A stretch of 64,000 bases of DNA from Tetradesmus obliquus (taxonomy: Eukaryota; Chlorophyta; Chlorophyceae; Sphaeropleales; Scenedesmaceae), in contig CP126193.1 in assembly GCA_030272155.1 (NCBI GenBank), forward strand, positions 7,812,001 to 7,876,000, written 5' to 3'. Positions 12,862 through 24,266 of this stretch are shown here, in pieces. The position numbers and the translations under genes were made by a program. The first letter of the stretch is position 1. Every line of letters starts with the position of its first letter. The notes below the pieces were generated by a model. It made no database searches, was not told the DNA's origin, and saw only the letters and a program-made list of their open reading frames with translations.

Positions 12862-15800
12862 TGAGATGAGACTGGTGCATTTGGTTATTGGCTTAGTCCT
12901 CAGCTGCACATTGAACAACAGGCTGCAAAGACGCGCGCACATGTATGTCAACCTGTCACCCGCTTTGTCGCTTCGCTTTGCAGCCGCACCCTTGCCGCTG
13001 CCTGCTCTCACTGCACTAGCATGTAGCATGTACTACAAAGCGAGCGCATGTTTCTTGAAGCTTCACCTGCACTGTGTGTGTTGTTTCTGCCTGCACTGCT
13101 GTTTGCTACTACAACTCAGGGTGCCCACGCAGTATGACACAGACAGCGGCGTGCTCACCATTCAGCACACGCCCGAATGTGACGCAGTGCAGTATGCCTA
13201 CTTTGCGCCATACACCTACAACAGGCACCGCCAGCTCATTGCGCGCACACAGGTGCGGGCCTGCGCTCGGCCTGCAGGCCGCATTCCCTTGGCCCTGTTG
13301 CACTTGAGCACACCGGCTGAGTGTCTGCATGTTATCGGGCTTCTGTACTGCACACAGCACCTCTAGGGCACGTTTGCCGGATCGCAAGCCCCTGCAGAGT
13401 GAGGTTCGCCTGCAGCTGCCAAGCCTGCTGCTGTCTGTCTTGCTCTGCACAAGGGTCGTTAACAGCGCTGCTGCTATTGCTGCTGCTGCTGCCTGCTGCC
13501 AGGCCAAGCCCGGCGTGAAGCTGCTGATGATTGGCGAGACGTGTGACGGCCACGATCTCAACCTGCTGCAGCTGGGCACGCCAGGGCCTGGCAAGCCCAA
13601 CGTCTGGATCATCGCGCGGCAGCACCCGGGTGAGTGTATGGTGGTGCAGGAAGTACTAGTCACGGCCTGTTCACAGCTGCCAGCAGGGCTTGATGCTGTA
13701 CCATGTGACTGCTAGCAGCGCTGCCCGGGTGGGTTTATGGTGTGGCTGCTGTGCAGGAAGTGCAGTGCAGTTTGGGCTGTTCGCAGCTGCCAGCAGGGCC
13801 TAATGATGCTGTACCATGTGACTGCCTTGCAAGTCTTGCAGTGTCTTGCTCGGGTAGAGGGTAATGTTTTGGTTGCGGCTGCAGTCCACAGCTCCAGCAC
13901 CGCTGCTCCTGCTGCCACCTGTCCCGAAAGTGCAGGAAGTGGTAGTTACGGCCTGCTCACAGCCGCCAGCAGATTCAGCTGATGCTGTGTTATGTTACTG
14001 CCTTGCAAGTCTTGCAGTGTGTTTGCTTGGGTAGAGGCTATTGCTGTGGTTGTGGCTGCGTCGCTGCTGCTGCTACTGCCAGCTGTCATGAGATCAGCCA
14101 TGAGACCAGCCATGCGCCAACCGCTGCCGCTACACCACACACACACACACTCTGTCTCACACCATGCCCTGCAGGCGAGTCCATGGCGGAGTGGTTTGCT
14201 GACGGCCTGCTGGAGCGGCTGACTGACAGCCATGACGCTGTGGCGAGGCATTTGCTGCGCGACGCATGTGTGTTCGTGATGCCAAACGTGAACCCAGATG
14301 GGACCTGGCGCGGCCACCTGCGCACCAACGCGGCCGGTGAGTGTTTGTTGTTGCTCAGCAATGATGTGTGCTGCGGGTGGGCCCAGGAAGCAGGTGCATG
14401 CACCCACGCCTGCGACTGCCGCAGCCACTGCCGTGCCTGCCAACTGCTTGTTGCGCATGTGCTGGGCTAGTTGGTGGCTTATCCCCAGTGCTGCTGTGAT
14501 CTGCTGTGCTGCGTGTGCTGCTGCCTGCAGGCATCAACCTGAACCGTGCATGGGCCAAGCCCTGCGAGGAGGACTCGCCTGAGGTGTTCCAGTTGCTGCG
14601 CGTGATGGACGAAAAGGGTGAGCAGCGGCAGCATGCAGCAGCCCTCGCTCAAGGCTGGTCGTGGAACAGTACATGGCGATGCATTGCCTGTTAGCAGTCT
14701 TGTCTGCTTTGCAGGCATTTCAAGGATGGCAAACGCAGCAGCGGCGCGCAGCTGACAATGCAGCAAGTGCGTGCATGTGGGAAAGCGCAGCCAGGAACGC
14801 ACCTTGCTGCAACTCACGGCTGGTGTGCTGCCTCACCACTCACTGCGCACAGCTGCAACAAACCCTGCTCTGTCGCTGCTACCTGCAGGCGTCGACATGC
14901 TGGTTGATGTGCATGGAGATGAAGAGCTGCCTTACTGCTTCATTGCCGGCTCGGAGGGCATCCCAGGCTGGACTGATCGGCTCAAGGGCCAGCAGGATGG
15001 CTTCTGCGCTGCCTACAAGCGCGCCAGCCCAGACTTCCAGACAAAGTTTGGCTACGGCGTGGACGCGCCTGGCGAGGCCAACATGACCATCTGCAGCAAC
15101 CAGGTGGGTTTACTTACTACTATTCGTGTGCGTGCACGTGCATGTATGTGTTTGTCGGTGTGTGTTGGCGGGGTGGTGGCTGCAGCTGGAGAGCATGCGG
15201 TGCATGCTGTGCAATGTGCTGCTGTTATGTCCCGCACAAGCTCTGATGTGTGAGCAGCTGTTATGCTGTGGAAGGGTGCAAGGAATGCGTGCTGGCCATG
15301 CATTTCAGCAGCGCAGCTGGCACCGGCTGTCAATGGCACCCTAGTGACGTTTACGCCTGCTGCTGATGCTGCTGCTGCTGCTGCTGCTGTTACCGTTGCT
15401 GCTGCTGCTATCACCGCTGCTGCGCAGGTGGCGCAGCGCTTTGACTGCCTTGCTGTCACGCTGGAGATGCCTTTCAAGGACACAGCAGACCACCCAGAGC
15501 CAGTACAGGTTTGTCAACAATGTGACTGCATTCGCGTGCTTGTGTAGAGCATGTAACCACAGCATGATCACCATGATGTGTTGTTGTTTGAGGCTGTCTG
15601 TGTCGTCTGGTGAGCAGGCCCCAGCCTGTGCAGCACACCATGAGCATATGTTAAACCAGTCTGAGCTGCAGCAGAGCTGATCTGAAGCACACTGTGCAGT
15701 CAACACTGCTGCTCACCTAATTCCGGCTAGTAGCCTGCTTGCCCATGGTGCTCCAGCCTTTGTATGTGCGCAGCTCAACATGCAGCAGCTAGCACACCGC

Positions 15801-16037
15801 TATTTTAGTGTGCAGAAATCCTATATACTGTGCTGCTCTTGCTGCTTGTGCTGCTGGTTGTGCTGCACGAAGAGCATCAAAGCAGTGAACGTGGCTGCTC
15901 TTATTCATTCGGCATTTGCATCTGCCTGTCTGTCCGCGCTGCCGTTGCAGGGCTGGAGCCCTGAGCGCGCCAAGCGCTTTGGCGCTGCACTGCTGCCGGC
16001 TATCTATGAAGTGCTGCCTACACTGAGAGCGCAGTGA
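11223..16037 (+). CDS. M14 zinc carboxypeptidase, cytosolic-carboxypeptidase-like (CCP/AGBL)
   Basis: Metallocarboxypeptidase of the CCP branch of M14, whose animal members trim glutamate residues from tubulin tails. Eleven exons (11223-11341, 11655-11748, 12210-12295, 12685-12822, 13120-13252, 13503-13629, 14175-14336, 14531-14617, 14889-15103, 15428-15508, 15951-16037) give 442 residues. The CCP N-terminal beta domain is clear (YVNSNYDSGNIE, WFNFRMTN, YFAPYTYNRH). Zinc ligands are His231 and Glu234 in ARQHPGES and His324 in DVHGDEE; the catalytic Glu400 is in TLEMPF; NPDG and NLNR are also present. The length fits the short bacterial-type CCPs. Residues 1-40 (MRASLGMLQVGSRALQWRP...) are basic, without acids, and look like a mitochondrial or plastid presequence, which would be unusual for a CCP. 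TGTAA at 16122, 85 bp past the stop, may be the polyadenylation signal. Confidence 0.92.
13618..14060 (+). repeat. Tandem repeats in M14 intron 6 that include the exon 6 end
   Basis: Three to four diverged units of about 105-180 bp. Shared blocks are GTGCAGGAAGT, CAGCTGCCAGCAGGGC, GATGCTGTACCATGTGACTG and CTTGCAAGTCTTGCAGTG. The first unit begins at the exon 6 end plus donor (CACCCGGGTGAGTGTATGG), and the second begins with the related CTGCCCGGGTGGGTTTATGG, so the exon junction was part of the duplicated unit. Confidence 0.75.
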
Positions 16038-17686
16038 AAATGCGCGTCACGTGCTGCTGCTGCTGCAGCTCAGCTGATGCAGGCGTCATGCATGGGCTGT
16101 GGGCAGAGAGACGCAGTCAGCTGTAAAAGGGGCTGACTGCGGTTCTTGTACAACCTAGTTGCTGTGTGTTGCAAGCGGAGGCTTCTGCTCAGAGAAGTGT
16201 GTTTCATGCAGCCGCTGTTGGCGCTGCTGTAGCATATCTGGTGTGGGTTGCGCATGCAACCATTGTGTCCTCAAAGCGCGGTTGGAGGGTGTTTGCAACG
16301 TGTGTGGCCTTCTGTTATCTGCTGGCCAGGTGCCATTCTTCTCACCCTCTCCACAGTTGACTCGAGTCCTGTGCCAGTGTTATGGACACTGTTGGTAACG
16401 TTATTCCTGTGTGTGAGACCGTATGCAGCCAGCTGGCTGCAGCGCACATGGAAGAGGCTTGTGGGATGGGAGCTGGAGCATTGGCCACATTCCCACACTC
16501 CTAGCAATGGAACAAAGCCTCCACCGTTGTCGCGTTCCACCCAGCAACCACAAAACCGCCGGCAGATTGTGACTGTATGCAGCACAACATGTTTCTTGCT
16601 ACGCATTACGTGCATGTGATGTGTGACCTGCATGCACGTTGTACCCCTTTGCCATGTTGGCTTGTACCTTTGCACAGCAGCTTGTAACTTTGCTTTTGTG
16701 GGGTTCTTCGCAGCATGTGTTGTACGAAGCAGCGCACGTAGTGGAAAAGTGGCTCTGCCAACGCTGCTGCACTCAGGTGACTAAGCTGAATTGAGTTAAG
16801 CACACATACTACACATACCCGCTTTGCGGCAGCATCCTCATTTACTCTCATCATATCACTGCACTTTATTCCTCGTGTTACACGCTATGCCCACATCCTG
16901 ATCAGCACCCATCGCACTTACAACCTGTGCAAATAGACAGCCATGTGCACCGAACACATACTGATCATGCGCGTATGTGATGTACAACACCACCTGAGGG
17001 CACAGAGCACGTGCACATTTGCACTGCCACCATCTCCCCCTCTCGCAGAACATTTTTCACCCTGCACATGAGATGCATGATGCAAAAGATCCTGAGCACA
17101 CACCTACGACCTTCACAACTGAAGCGTAGCTTACGCAGCACATAGGGCACAATCAGCATGCATCAATACGTTTAGACCAGCACTACCTGCCCACAGCCAT
17201 CATACTATAACAGACACAACATCAGTTACGAGGTGCATTAGCTCACATCAGTGTCGGTACTTTACCCAGCACCCCTCCCCCCTTCACAGCACACACCTGC
17301 ATACTGCACAACTCACAGCTGATGTACAAACAAATTGCTGCCATGAAGCAATGCATTACACTCGCAAAATCCCTGCAGAACAGGCTGGCTGCATTGGAGG
17401 CACCAAGTACACATCATCACACCATACCCATCCTCCTGGTCTTCAACACTGCAGTAGTAACAGCTGCCGACCACCAGACCAACTGATACACTCATTCACA
17501 CGTTGGGTCTGTCCCAACGATGACACAGTGAACCAGGCTTGCATTACACAGTACCCATTCTGCTTATGCATAGATATCACACATTATAGCACAGCATCCT
17601 TGGGGTGTCCCAGCAAACTTGATCACGCCACAGGCAACCCTGCCAATCCGTAGCTAGCAGTAGCAACCTGTCGCTTACACACTCGC
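16038..17686. other. Intergenic region between convergent genes
   Basis: 1.6 kb holding the 3' ends of the M14 peptidase (+) and the four-TM protein (-). TGTAA-type elements on both strands fit green-algal polyadenylation signals. No gene is seen. Confidence 0.6.
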
Positions 17687-19138
17687 TTACACACGATCCT
17701 CAACACGCACGTTCTGCACAGGCACAGCCACACCAGTCACACCGCTGACTGGCTTGTCATGGTTGCCGTGGTGACCCCTGCGGTGCTCCCAGTCGGTGCC
17801 GACAGCCATCATCAGCAGCACCAGACCTGTGACCGTCATGACAGCGCCTGCCAGGGTGGCAGCCACGGGCGAGTACCAGCCAAAGGCGCTGTTGAGGTGC
17901 AGCACGCCGGTGAAGGTCTCGCACATAATCATCATGAGCATCGTGGAGACGGCCAGCATGCCTGCAAGAGGGGCGACAGGCCAGGGGCAGGTGGCAGGAC
18001 AGGCAGCAAGTCAGTTGACTTGTCTCGATAGTAGGGTGCTGAAGAAAGGGGTTGCATTGCACCATACTGCCACTGTTGGGAATATAAAAGACACTTCATT
18101 TGGAAGATGATGTGATTGCACAGGATGATGTGATTGCACATACCACAATGAGCAATGCGGGTCCGACACTCACAGCGCTGGCAACAGACAAGCTGCATGC
18201 AGTGCCACAGTGTGCATGTGCATTTGCGGCGCTCACCAATCCAGAAGGGGCGGGAGTAGTGCAGGCCCTGGCCCATGGCGGCGGCAATCATCATGCCGAT
18301 CAGGGTGGCAGCCACAAAGGCAAAGCTGAACCAGTGGAAGCGGAAGTTGCGACGGCAGATGCCGTAGTTGGGACTGGAGAAGTCTGCAGGGGGAAGATGC
18401 AGCATCATAGCCGTGAGGGATGGTCAGGCGCACTTCACATGTACAGCCGGGTGTGGCTTATGCCCCTGTCAGTGAACGGCTGTTTCCCACTATGAGCCTG
18501 GTGTTGCATTGCACGGCTTCAGGCTGCAGCAGACCATCGAAGCCAACAAAATCATTTCAATGCAAGCATCACTTGTTCAGACCTGCAGTACAAGCCAACA
18601 GCACCCCAGATGCCGTGATGTTCAGCAAGGCAGGTGCCGTGCAGCCACTCACCAAAGGCAGCATCGGTAGTGGTGGGCTGCTCAGCAGGTGTGAAGCAGT
18701 TGTGCTGCAGAGCAGCCAGCGCTCCCATGAACACGATCCTGCAGGAAACAAACAGCAGCATTGCAGCAAGTCAGCATGTCGAGCAGCCACAACGACGGAG
18801 TAGGGGTGCAGCAGGACAGCAGTGCACAGCAGCAGTGGCGAAGTCTCAGGCTGGGGCCTGACAAGCAATCCTGCCCACATCCCCAACTCTGACATGCCAA
18901 AAACGCAAATATATCGAGCATTGTCAAGACTCCTGCTCATCGGAACAGTATGAGCAATCACTGAGCATGCATGGTGACTGCCCGCATTTCAGAGATGGGC
19001 AGCAGCAGCTGTGATGCCAGCTGGCAGATGCAGAACGTCCAGAAGGCCTGCCTAACACTGCAAGTGGGCGTGCTGCACTCACAAGGAGGCGAAGGTGAAG
19101 AGCAGGAACGGCCATGTGAGTCCCTTGGTGATCTTCAT
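17687..19138 (-). CDS. Small four-TM membrane protein, unknown function
   Basis: I do not recognise a family. Four exons (19138-19083, 18738-18653, 18383-18237, 17961-17687) join in phase to 187 residues. Four hydrophobic segments are visible at about residues 7-29, 66-85, 98-118 and 128-150. The first loop is polar (residues 30-62) with Cys33 and Cys57. The C-terminal tail of about 35 residues begins TDWEHRRGHHGNHDK and is His/Arg-rich. The layout resembles tetraspan/MARVEL-like proteins, but no signature is present. The start is the only ATG in frame before a plausible first TM (MKITKGLTWPFLLFTF). The gene is convergent with the M14 peptidase. Codon use equals that of the neighbours, and splice sites are canonical, so the model is firm even though the function is not. 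Confidence 0.8.
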
Positions 19139-20005
19139 CTGCGGCAGCGACACAAGAAGACGTGAGTCGCGCACGCTTGCTGAGGTGGGACAACAGTTCT
19201 CGGCATCGTGTAGCCAGCCACGAGTCACGAACCTTGAAAGATTAATTTGAAAGAAGAGAAAACTTGCTTGCAGAGTAGTCTATCTAGCAGACGAGCTGGC
19301 TTCCGTCGATGACTGTGTATCGTTGCACAGTTGTGCTCGGCTCAACTTGCGTGCCTGATGCTGACGTGACAGGACAATAAAGCAGGATGCAAACAATTGA
19401 CATGTCGGGTGGCTTGCACCGGCATATATAGCGATAGAGAGCGCATGGGAATGCGGTGTGTCAGGCGCGTCATGCACCCGTCACCAAGGGCCAGCCCACG
19501 TGTGATCAGACGATGGCTCACGGCAGCCGTCACTGAAAACGCTCACTTAACCAAGACTTTGCATCAGTTAGTTCAGCCATCCAAGCTGCTAGGGGCTTGG
19601 CGTCGCCCTCTTACAGTCGCAATGCACCGCTGTCTGCTTTGTCAAATACTCGTCACAGCTATCGCCGCATGCCCAAGCACTTTGTATTCTGAGTCACAGC
19701 TTCAAGCCTCTGGAATCAGCTGAGCGCCAGTCCTGCAAAGTCGCCGTAGAATACGAATCACCATTACACAATCGGCCCAACCTGCGCCAAGTGGACCAGG
19801 GGATCTCACGCAACCTATTTCGTGGACACCACAACAAAGCTCTGAGATGAGGAGGGATCACAACGTGCATTGCCTCGCTCTCTCGTTGCAACTATTATCA
19901 CAACACACCATGCTGCTTGAGGAATGGCAACTGCCCCATCCAGAGCATCAACATCCTCGTCACACAGTGAACAAGTGCAGCAACAGCAGCGCAACTGGCA
20001 GGCCA
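19139..20005. other. Intergenic, upstream region of the four-TM gene
   Basis: 867 bp between the four-TM gene start and the stop of the MaoC-like gene (both -). GCATATATAGCG at about 19420-19431 could be a TATA element on either strand, but it lies nearly 290 bp from the start codon. Nothing else is recognised. Confidence 0.5.
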
Positions 20006-20987
20006 TCAGAAGCGAGTCAGTGTCGCCTTGCTGCTCACGGTGCCGGCAGCAATGGGCTTCCCCTTCTTGTCATCAATGCGCAGCTTGTAGCCACCTGCAG
20101 CAGCAACCAGCGCAGCGTGTTCTTGTCAAAGTCAAAAATTACCTTGCTGCCAGCATATGCACCAGTCAACAGCGCGGTGCGGTGCGCCAAGGCACCAGCA
20201 TACACCAGCAGCATCACAACTGGACAGCATTGCACTGGCCAAGCAACAGTCCCGCCTGGAGCCCTTGCAGACCTGCCACAGTCATGCCAGCGAGCCCTTG
20301 GCTGCAAGAACGCTTTACATGCTGAATGCAATCTTTCAGTCAACATCACCCGCATGCCGCACCTGCTGCTGCGTCCTTGGCGAAGGCACCGCCTCCGCTC
20401 AGTGCCAGCCTGTTGGGCAGCAGCGTAGGCTTCTTGAACTCCAGCGCCAGGCTGAACGGCGCGGACGGCTCGCCAGCAGCCGCTGCAGCAGCAGCAGCAG
20501 CACACACAGCAGCAGGACCACCACCACCATAGCAGGCATACAGGTAGTAAGAAGTGGCAGCACAGGCTGCTGATGGCTGGCTAGCAGCAACAGCGGCTGC
20601 GGCACGCACTGACACCTGCAGCGCATGCCGATGCTTGCAAGGAGTCCTCTGCCGCCGGAGTACAGCCCCGCTGCTGCTGCATTGGCACACGCACAAGAAC
20701 CTGCAGCACTATGCCACGCACCTTTCTTTGCCGCCACGCTGGCCTCTGTGCGTGCTGCCAGCAGGTGCACGTTTGCCACTGGGCTGGGGAAGCCCATGAG
20801 CATGGCGGTGGCCTTGTAGAGGTGCATGGGGCTGATGTCGCCGTCCAGCGCTGGCGGCGCAGCAACCAGGCAGGCAGGCAGGCAGGCAAGCAGGCAAGCA
20901 GGTAGGCAGGCAGGCAGGTAGGTAGGCAGGCAGGTAGGCAGGCAGGCAGGCAGGTAGGCAGGCAGGCAGGTAGGCAGGCAGGCAGGT

Positions 20988-21029
<42 letters not shown>

Positions 21030-23857
21030 AGCCAGTCAGCAGACATGCATGCAGGTGCGCTGTGATGCATACAAGTGCGCTGTCACCATGCGTGCATGTG
21101 AAGCCGTCGTCCAGCGCTGCAATAGGCAAGCGGAGGCAAGAGGCAGGCAGAGCCAGTCAACCGACATACATGCAAGTTTGCATGCACGAGCAGGGCAATG
21201 CGGTGAGTTATGCCGGCATGCAGCCTCCTTGTACAGGTGTCGACTGTACAGCAACAGCCACACGCGGGCAACACTACAGCAGCAACACAGCACACTGTGC
21301 CCAACTTGATGTACTCACAGCCCTATGCATTGTCGGAAACCGCAATGCGCACCTGCGTATGCCCTGCCGGTGTTCTCAGGCAGCACCCAGGTGTCAAACT
21401 CCTCGCCTGCCACCTCCTCGGCTGGCTTGGCGGGCGCCGCGCCACCCTCCTGTAAACGCATATGCAAAATCAGAGTGACAGCCCGAGCTGAGCTGCTTGC
21501 AGCTTCCTACTTTACCAGGTGTCTGTGGTGGCGTATGAACACACCATGTAACCCCTCTATCTATATGCAAAACCAGCTGCGGCTGAGCGAGCTGACGCGG
21601 AGCAAGCTGGCTGACACACTGGCAATGGGTAGCTGCTGGCTGGACAGGCATGCAGTCTCACTGCCCTGCCGGCGCATGCGCACAGCTGCTGCTGCAGTCT
21701 GCTGCTGCTTGACTACAGCCCAGCGCTGCTGGCATGTACAGACACAGGCCAGCTGCCGTGTGCTGTCACGCTGTGCAGCAGCTGCCCCTACCTTCTTGCC
21801 TCCCTTGCCTTTCTTTGGGTTCATCAGCACCAGGCTCAGCACTGCCTGCCACACCACGTCACCTACATGGCAGCAGCAGCCACCAGACGCAGGCAGGCAA
21901 TCACGACTTCAGCTGGCAGCAGAGTTCAAGCTTATGAACCAGGTTGAGCCAGCATCAACCGCAGTTACATTGAATGCTGCTGGCATCCCCTTGCGCTGCT
22001 GTCAACCGCCGTCACAGTGTGTGCTGCAGCCAACCAGCACAGCACTGTTGAACCCTGCCAAGCAGTCAACTGCTGTGGGGCTGCGTTGCTCGCTGCTGCT
22101 GCTGCTGCTGCTGACCCTTACCCTTGCTTTCTGACACTGCCTCCAGCATCAGGTCAAACTCAGCATGCCCGCTGAACGTCTCACGCACTGCTGGGTTGAG
22201 CGTGCAGCTGCAGGCACGCAGGCAGCGCAGCAAAGTGAAGAGCGCACGGCACAGCACTGCTTTCTGGCTGCATGGCGGCGCAAGTAGACAAGCACATGTT
22301 CCCAGCAATGCCAGCACCAGCAGCTGCTGCCAACCCCACCCAGTGACCACAATGCCAGATGAATGCATGGCGCCTAGTGGACGTGGGCAGGAACAATAAG
22401 CACTATGGGCTGCACAGTGTCCGAGGACGAAGCAGCACGCCAGCACGTGCTCATGTGAATGCTGCACTGCTTGACGACACACTGCTTCAGTGACGTGCGC
22501 GGTTTGCCGCACCTGTATGTGAGCGACTCTGCTGCGTCCACCTTGCGCAGGTAGCTGTAGGCTGCGCGCTTGTTGACCACTGTGCCCAGCACGCTCACAG
22601 GGAAGGACGGCAGCGTCAGCACCTGCGCGGGCAAGCCAGCAACACACAACACAACATCACAATGCAACTTAGACACCACATCTGTGTGACCAAACCTTGC
22701 TGTAGGCCTGGTCTTACTGACAAACACTGCATTGCATGCAGGCACAGCATGCTGTTGCTGCTGCTACAAGCTGCACAGTGCATGGCTGCCAGGGAGCTCC
22801 CTGTCAGCTGCTGTGTGCAGTCATCTGGTGCAGCCATGCTGAGCAACTCCAGCTGCAGGGTCCCAGCTGGTGCTGTGTTCTAAGAGAAACTGCCGCACAC
22901 GCTGCGGCTTTGTGGGTTATGCACAAGCCACGATTGTCTGTGGCAGCCCGGGTGTAGCGAGCGTGTATGCCGGCAGCTGCTGCTGAGCATAGACATAAGC
23001 AGCTAGCAACATCGGCAGTGCTGCCAAGCCCGGCAACCTCTTTCGCACCAATCTCCTTGCACCCTTGGTGCTGATGTGCGGCGCACCTGCATGACCAGCT
23101 TGAACGACTCTGCCATGAGGAACATCATTGGCACGCTGCTGCTGCTGCTGCTGTCTGGCCATGCCGCCAGCGCCTTGAAGGTTTTCAGGCGCTTTGGGTC
23201 AATGGGTGTGGGGGTGGTCATGGACACCTGGGGCGCAGCATGCGGTTGCGGGGCAGGGCAGGCATTTGCTTGCAGGACAGCCTCAGGATGGCAGCTGCAG
23301 TTGGCTGTGGCGGCACTGCTAGAGAGAGGATTGCAGCTGAGGCTTACGGTTGCTGTTCTTTTACTGACTTTTTTGTGTACAGCAAGTGGACAGGAGGAGC
23401 ACTCGCCACTCTCGTTCACTGCTCAAGATGGCATGGGCCACCCTAGGATGTGCATGTCGGCAACATGTGACAGGACAAAGATGCGCAACGAATACAGGTG
23501 CACCTTGACCATCCTGATGTGTGCATGTTTCTCGTATAAGCAGCATCAGATGTGAGTTGAACGACCAGCACCGGGAGCAGCTGCCAATGCTGCAGGCAGT
23601 ACATGTGCCGATTGTGTCCCAACGCCCCCATGCCCGTAGAGCTGCAGCAAGAGGCTGAAACACTTGAAAACATAGCATACCTTGAGTGCCGGCCACTTCT
23701 TCTGGTCTGTCCACTTTGGCTTGACTACCGCACCAGCAACTGCCAGCCAGTACAGGAAAGGCATGTTGGGGAACTCTGTCAGTTCCAGGGTCTCCATGCT
23801 CTTGCCAGTGGCCAGGCCACTGACAATGGAGACCACTCCACTCAAGCCGAGAACCAT
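20006..23857 (-). CDS. MaoC/hot-dog dehydratase-like protein
   Basis: Nine exons (23857-23681, 23227-23087, 22622-22513, 22207-22122, 21862-21792, 21449-21353, 20850-20722, 20482-20363, 20121-20006) give 348 residues in phase. Residues 107-195 resemble the N-terminal hot-dog domain of MaoC-type enoyl hydratases: LPSFPVSVLGTVVNKRAAY, then a turn, then HAEFDLMLEAVSESKGDVVW and a final strand ending in LMNPKK. The preceding helix SVPMMFLMAESFKLVMQ occupies the place of the family's YPHVLAFPL segment. The classical catalytic Asp/His motif is not obvious, so enzyme activity is uncertain. The N-terminal 59 residues contain a hydrophobic stretch (NMPFLYWLAVAGAVV), possibly membrane-associated. The C-terminal part (AGGYKLRIDDKKGKP...) is unknown. 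The last-exon acceptor (TTTGACAAG|AACACG) was chosen to keep the frame and is the least certain junction. Confidence 0.68.
20865..21030. repeat. (AGGC/AGGT)n tetranucleotide microsatellite
   Basis: About 165 bp of CAGG units with regular TAGG variants, in the intron just upstream (gene sense) of MaoC-like exon 7. The gene-sense strand reads CTGC/CTAC, i.e. it forms the pyrimidine-containing tract before the exon 7 acceptor. Confidence 0.95.
21020..21260 (-). repeat. Echo of MaoC-like exon 7 acceptor region
   Basis: In gene sense the intron holds CTATTGCAG|CGCTGGACGACGGCTTCACATGCAC, closely matching exon 7 (CGCCAG|CGCTGGACGGCGACATC...CATGCACC). Further upstream, ACCTGTACAAGGAGGCTGCATGC matches exon 7 CACCTCTACAAGGCCACCGCCATGC. 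A shared block GACTGGCTCTGCCTGCC lies before each. Thus a unit of about 110-150 bp containing intron end plus exon start was duplicated, and the microsatellite grew in the copy nearest the real exon. Confidence 0.75.
21470..21565 (-). repeat. Dispersed intronic repeat, copy 1
   Basis: About 95 bp in a MaoC-like intron, nearly identical to the reverse complement of 27477-27581 in a TRM1 intron. The shared core includes CCACCACAGACACCTGGTAA and AGTAGGAAGCTGCAAGCAGC, and one end is TAGATAGAGGG. No coding potential or clear terminal inverted repeats, so perhaps a short non-autonomous element or a dispersed intron fragment. Confidence 0.85.
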
Positions 23858-24266
23858 GCTGTCTAAACGGCGGAAAATAGTGCACAGGCACTTGGTTCGT
23901 GTCAGCGTCTGCTCCAACCAACTCCTCAGGTCACTCGTCGGTAGCAACGCCTGAAGTCTGATGTTGCAGCTACAAGGAGTTTTTAAAGAATGGACGCAGC
24001 AGTACTTGAGGGACAATTGAGAAGCTCCAAGGCAAGACGCGTCTTCCCCCCGAAAGCCCTGCTTGATAACAAGCAGTGTGACATGTGCTGTTCTCACTAT
24101 ACGGAGCGGCCGCAGACAACAAAGTCGTTGGACTTAAACTGCCATGGTTGCCGGCAAGGCCTGATCGATGCTGCTTCTGCTTGCTGCCCGTCGGCTCATC
24201 TCCCTGCCCGCAGCAGCAGCAGCTTCTGTCGCTCAGCCCATCGCATTCCTGCTACAGCGAACAAAG
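23858..24266. promoter_or_regulatory. Divergent intergenic region, MaoC-like / TRM1
   Basis: 409 bp between two divergent start codons, so it should carry both promoters. A short AT-rich patch (TTTTTAAAGAATGG near 23979) is the only TATA-like feature. Confidence 0.45.

Noticed and set aside
20121..20235. Exon reading GAYAGSKVIFDFDKNTLRW in the MaoC-like gene
   Set aside because: It is out of frame with the upstream exon phase and would not reach the conserved-looking GGYKLRIDDKKGK end; an acceptor at 20122 keeps the frame.
20865..21129. Repetitive LPACLPACLPT-type open frames
   Set aside because: Produced by the CTGC/CTAC microsatellite in all frames; lies in an intron.
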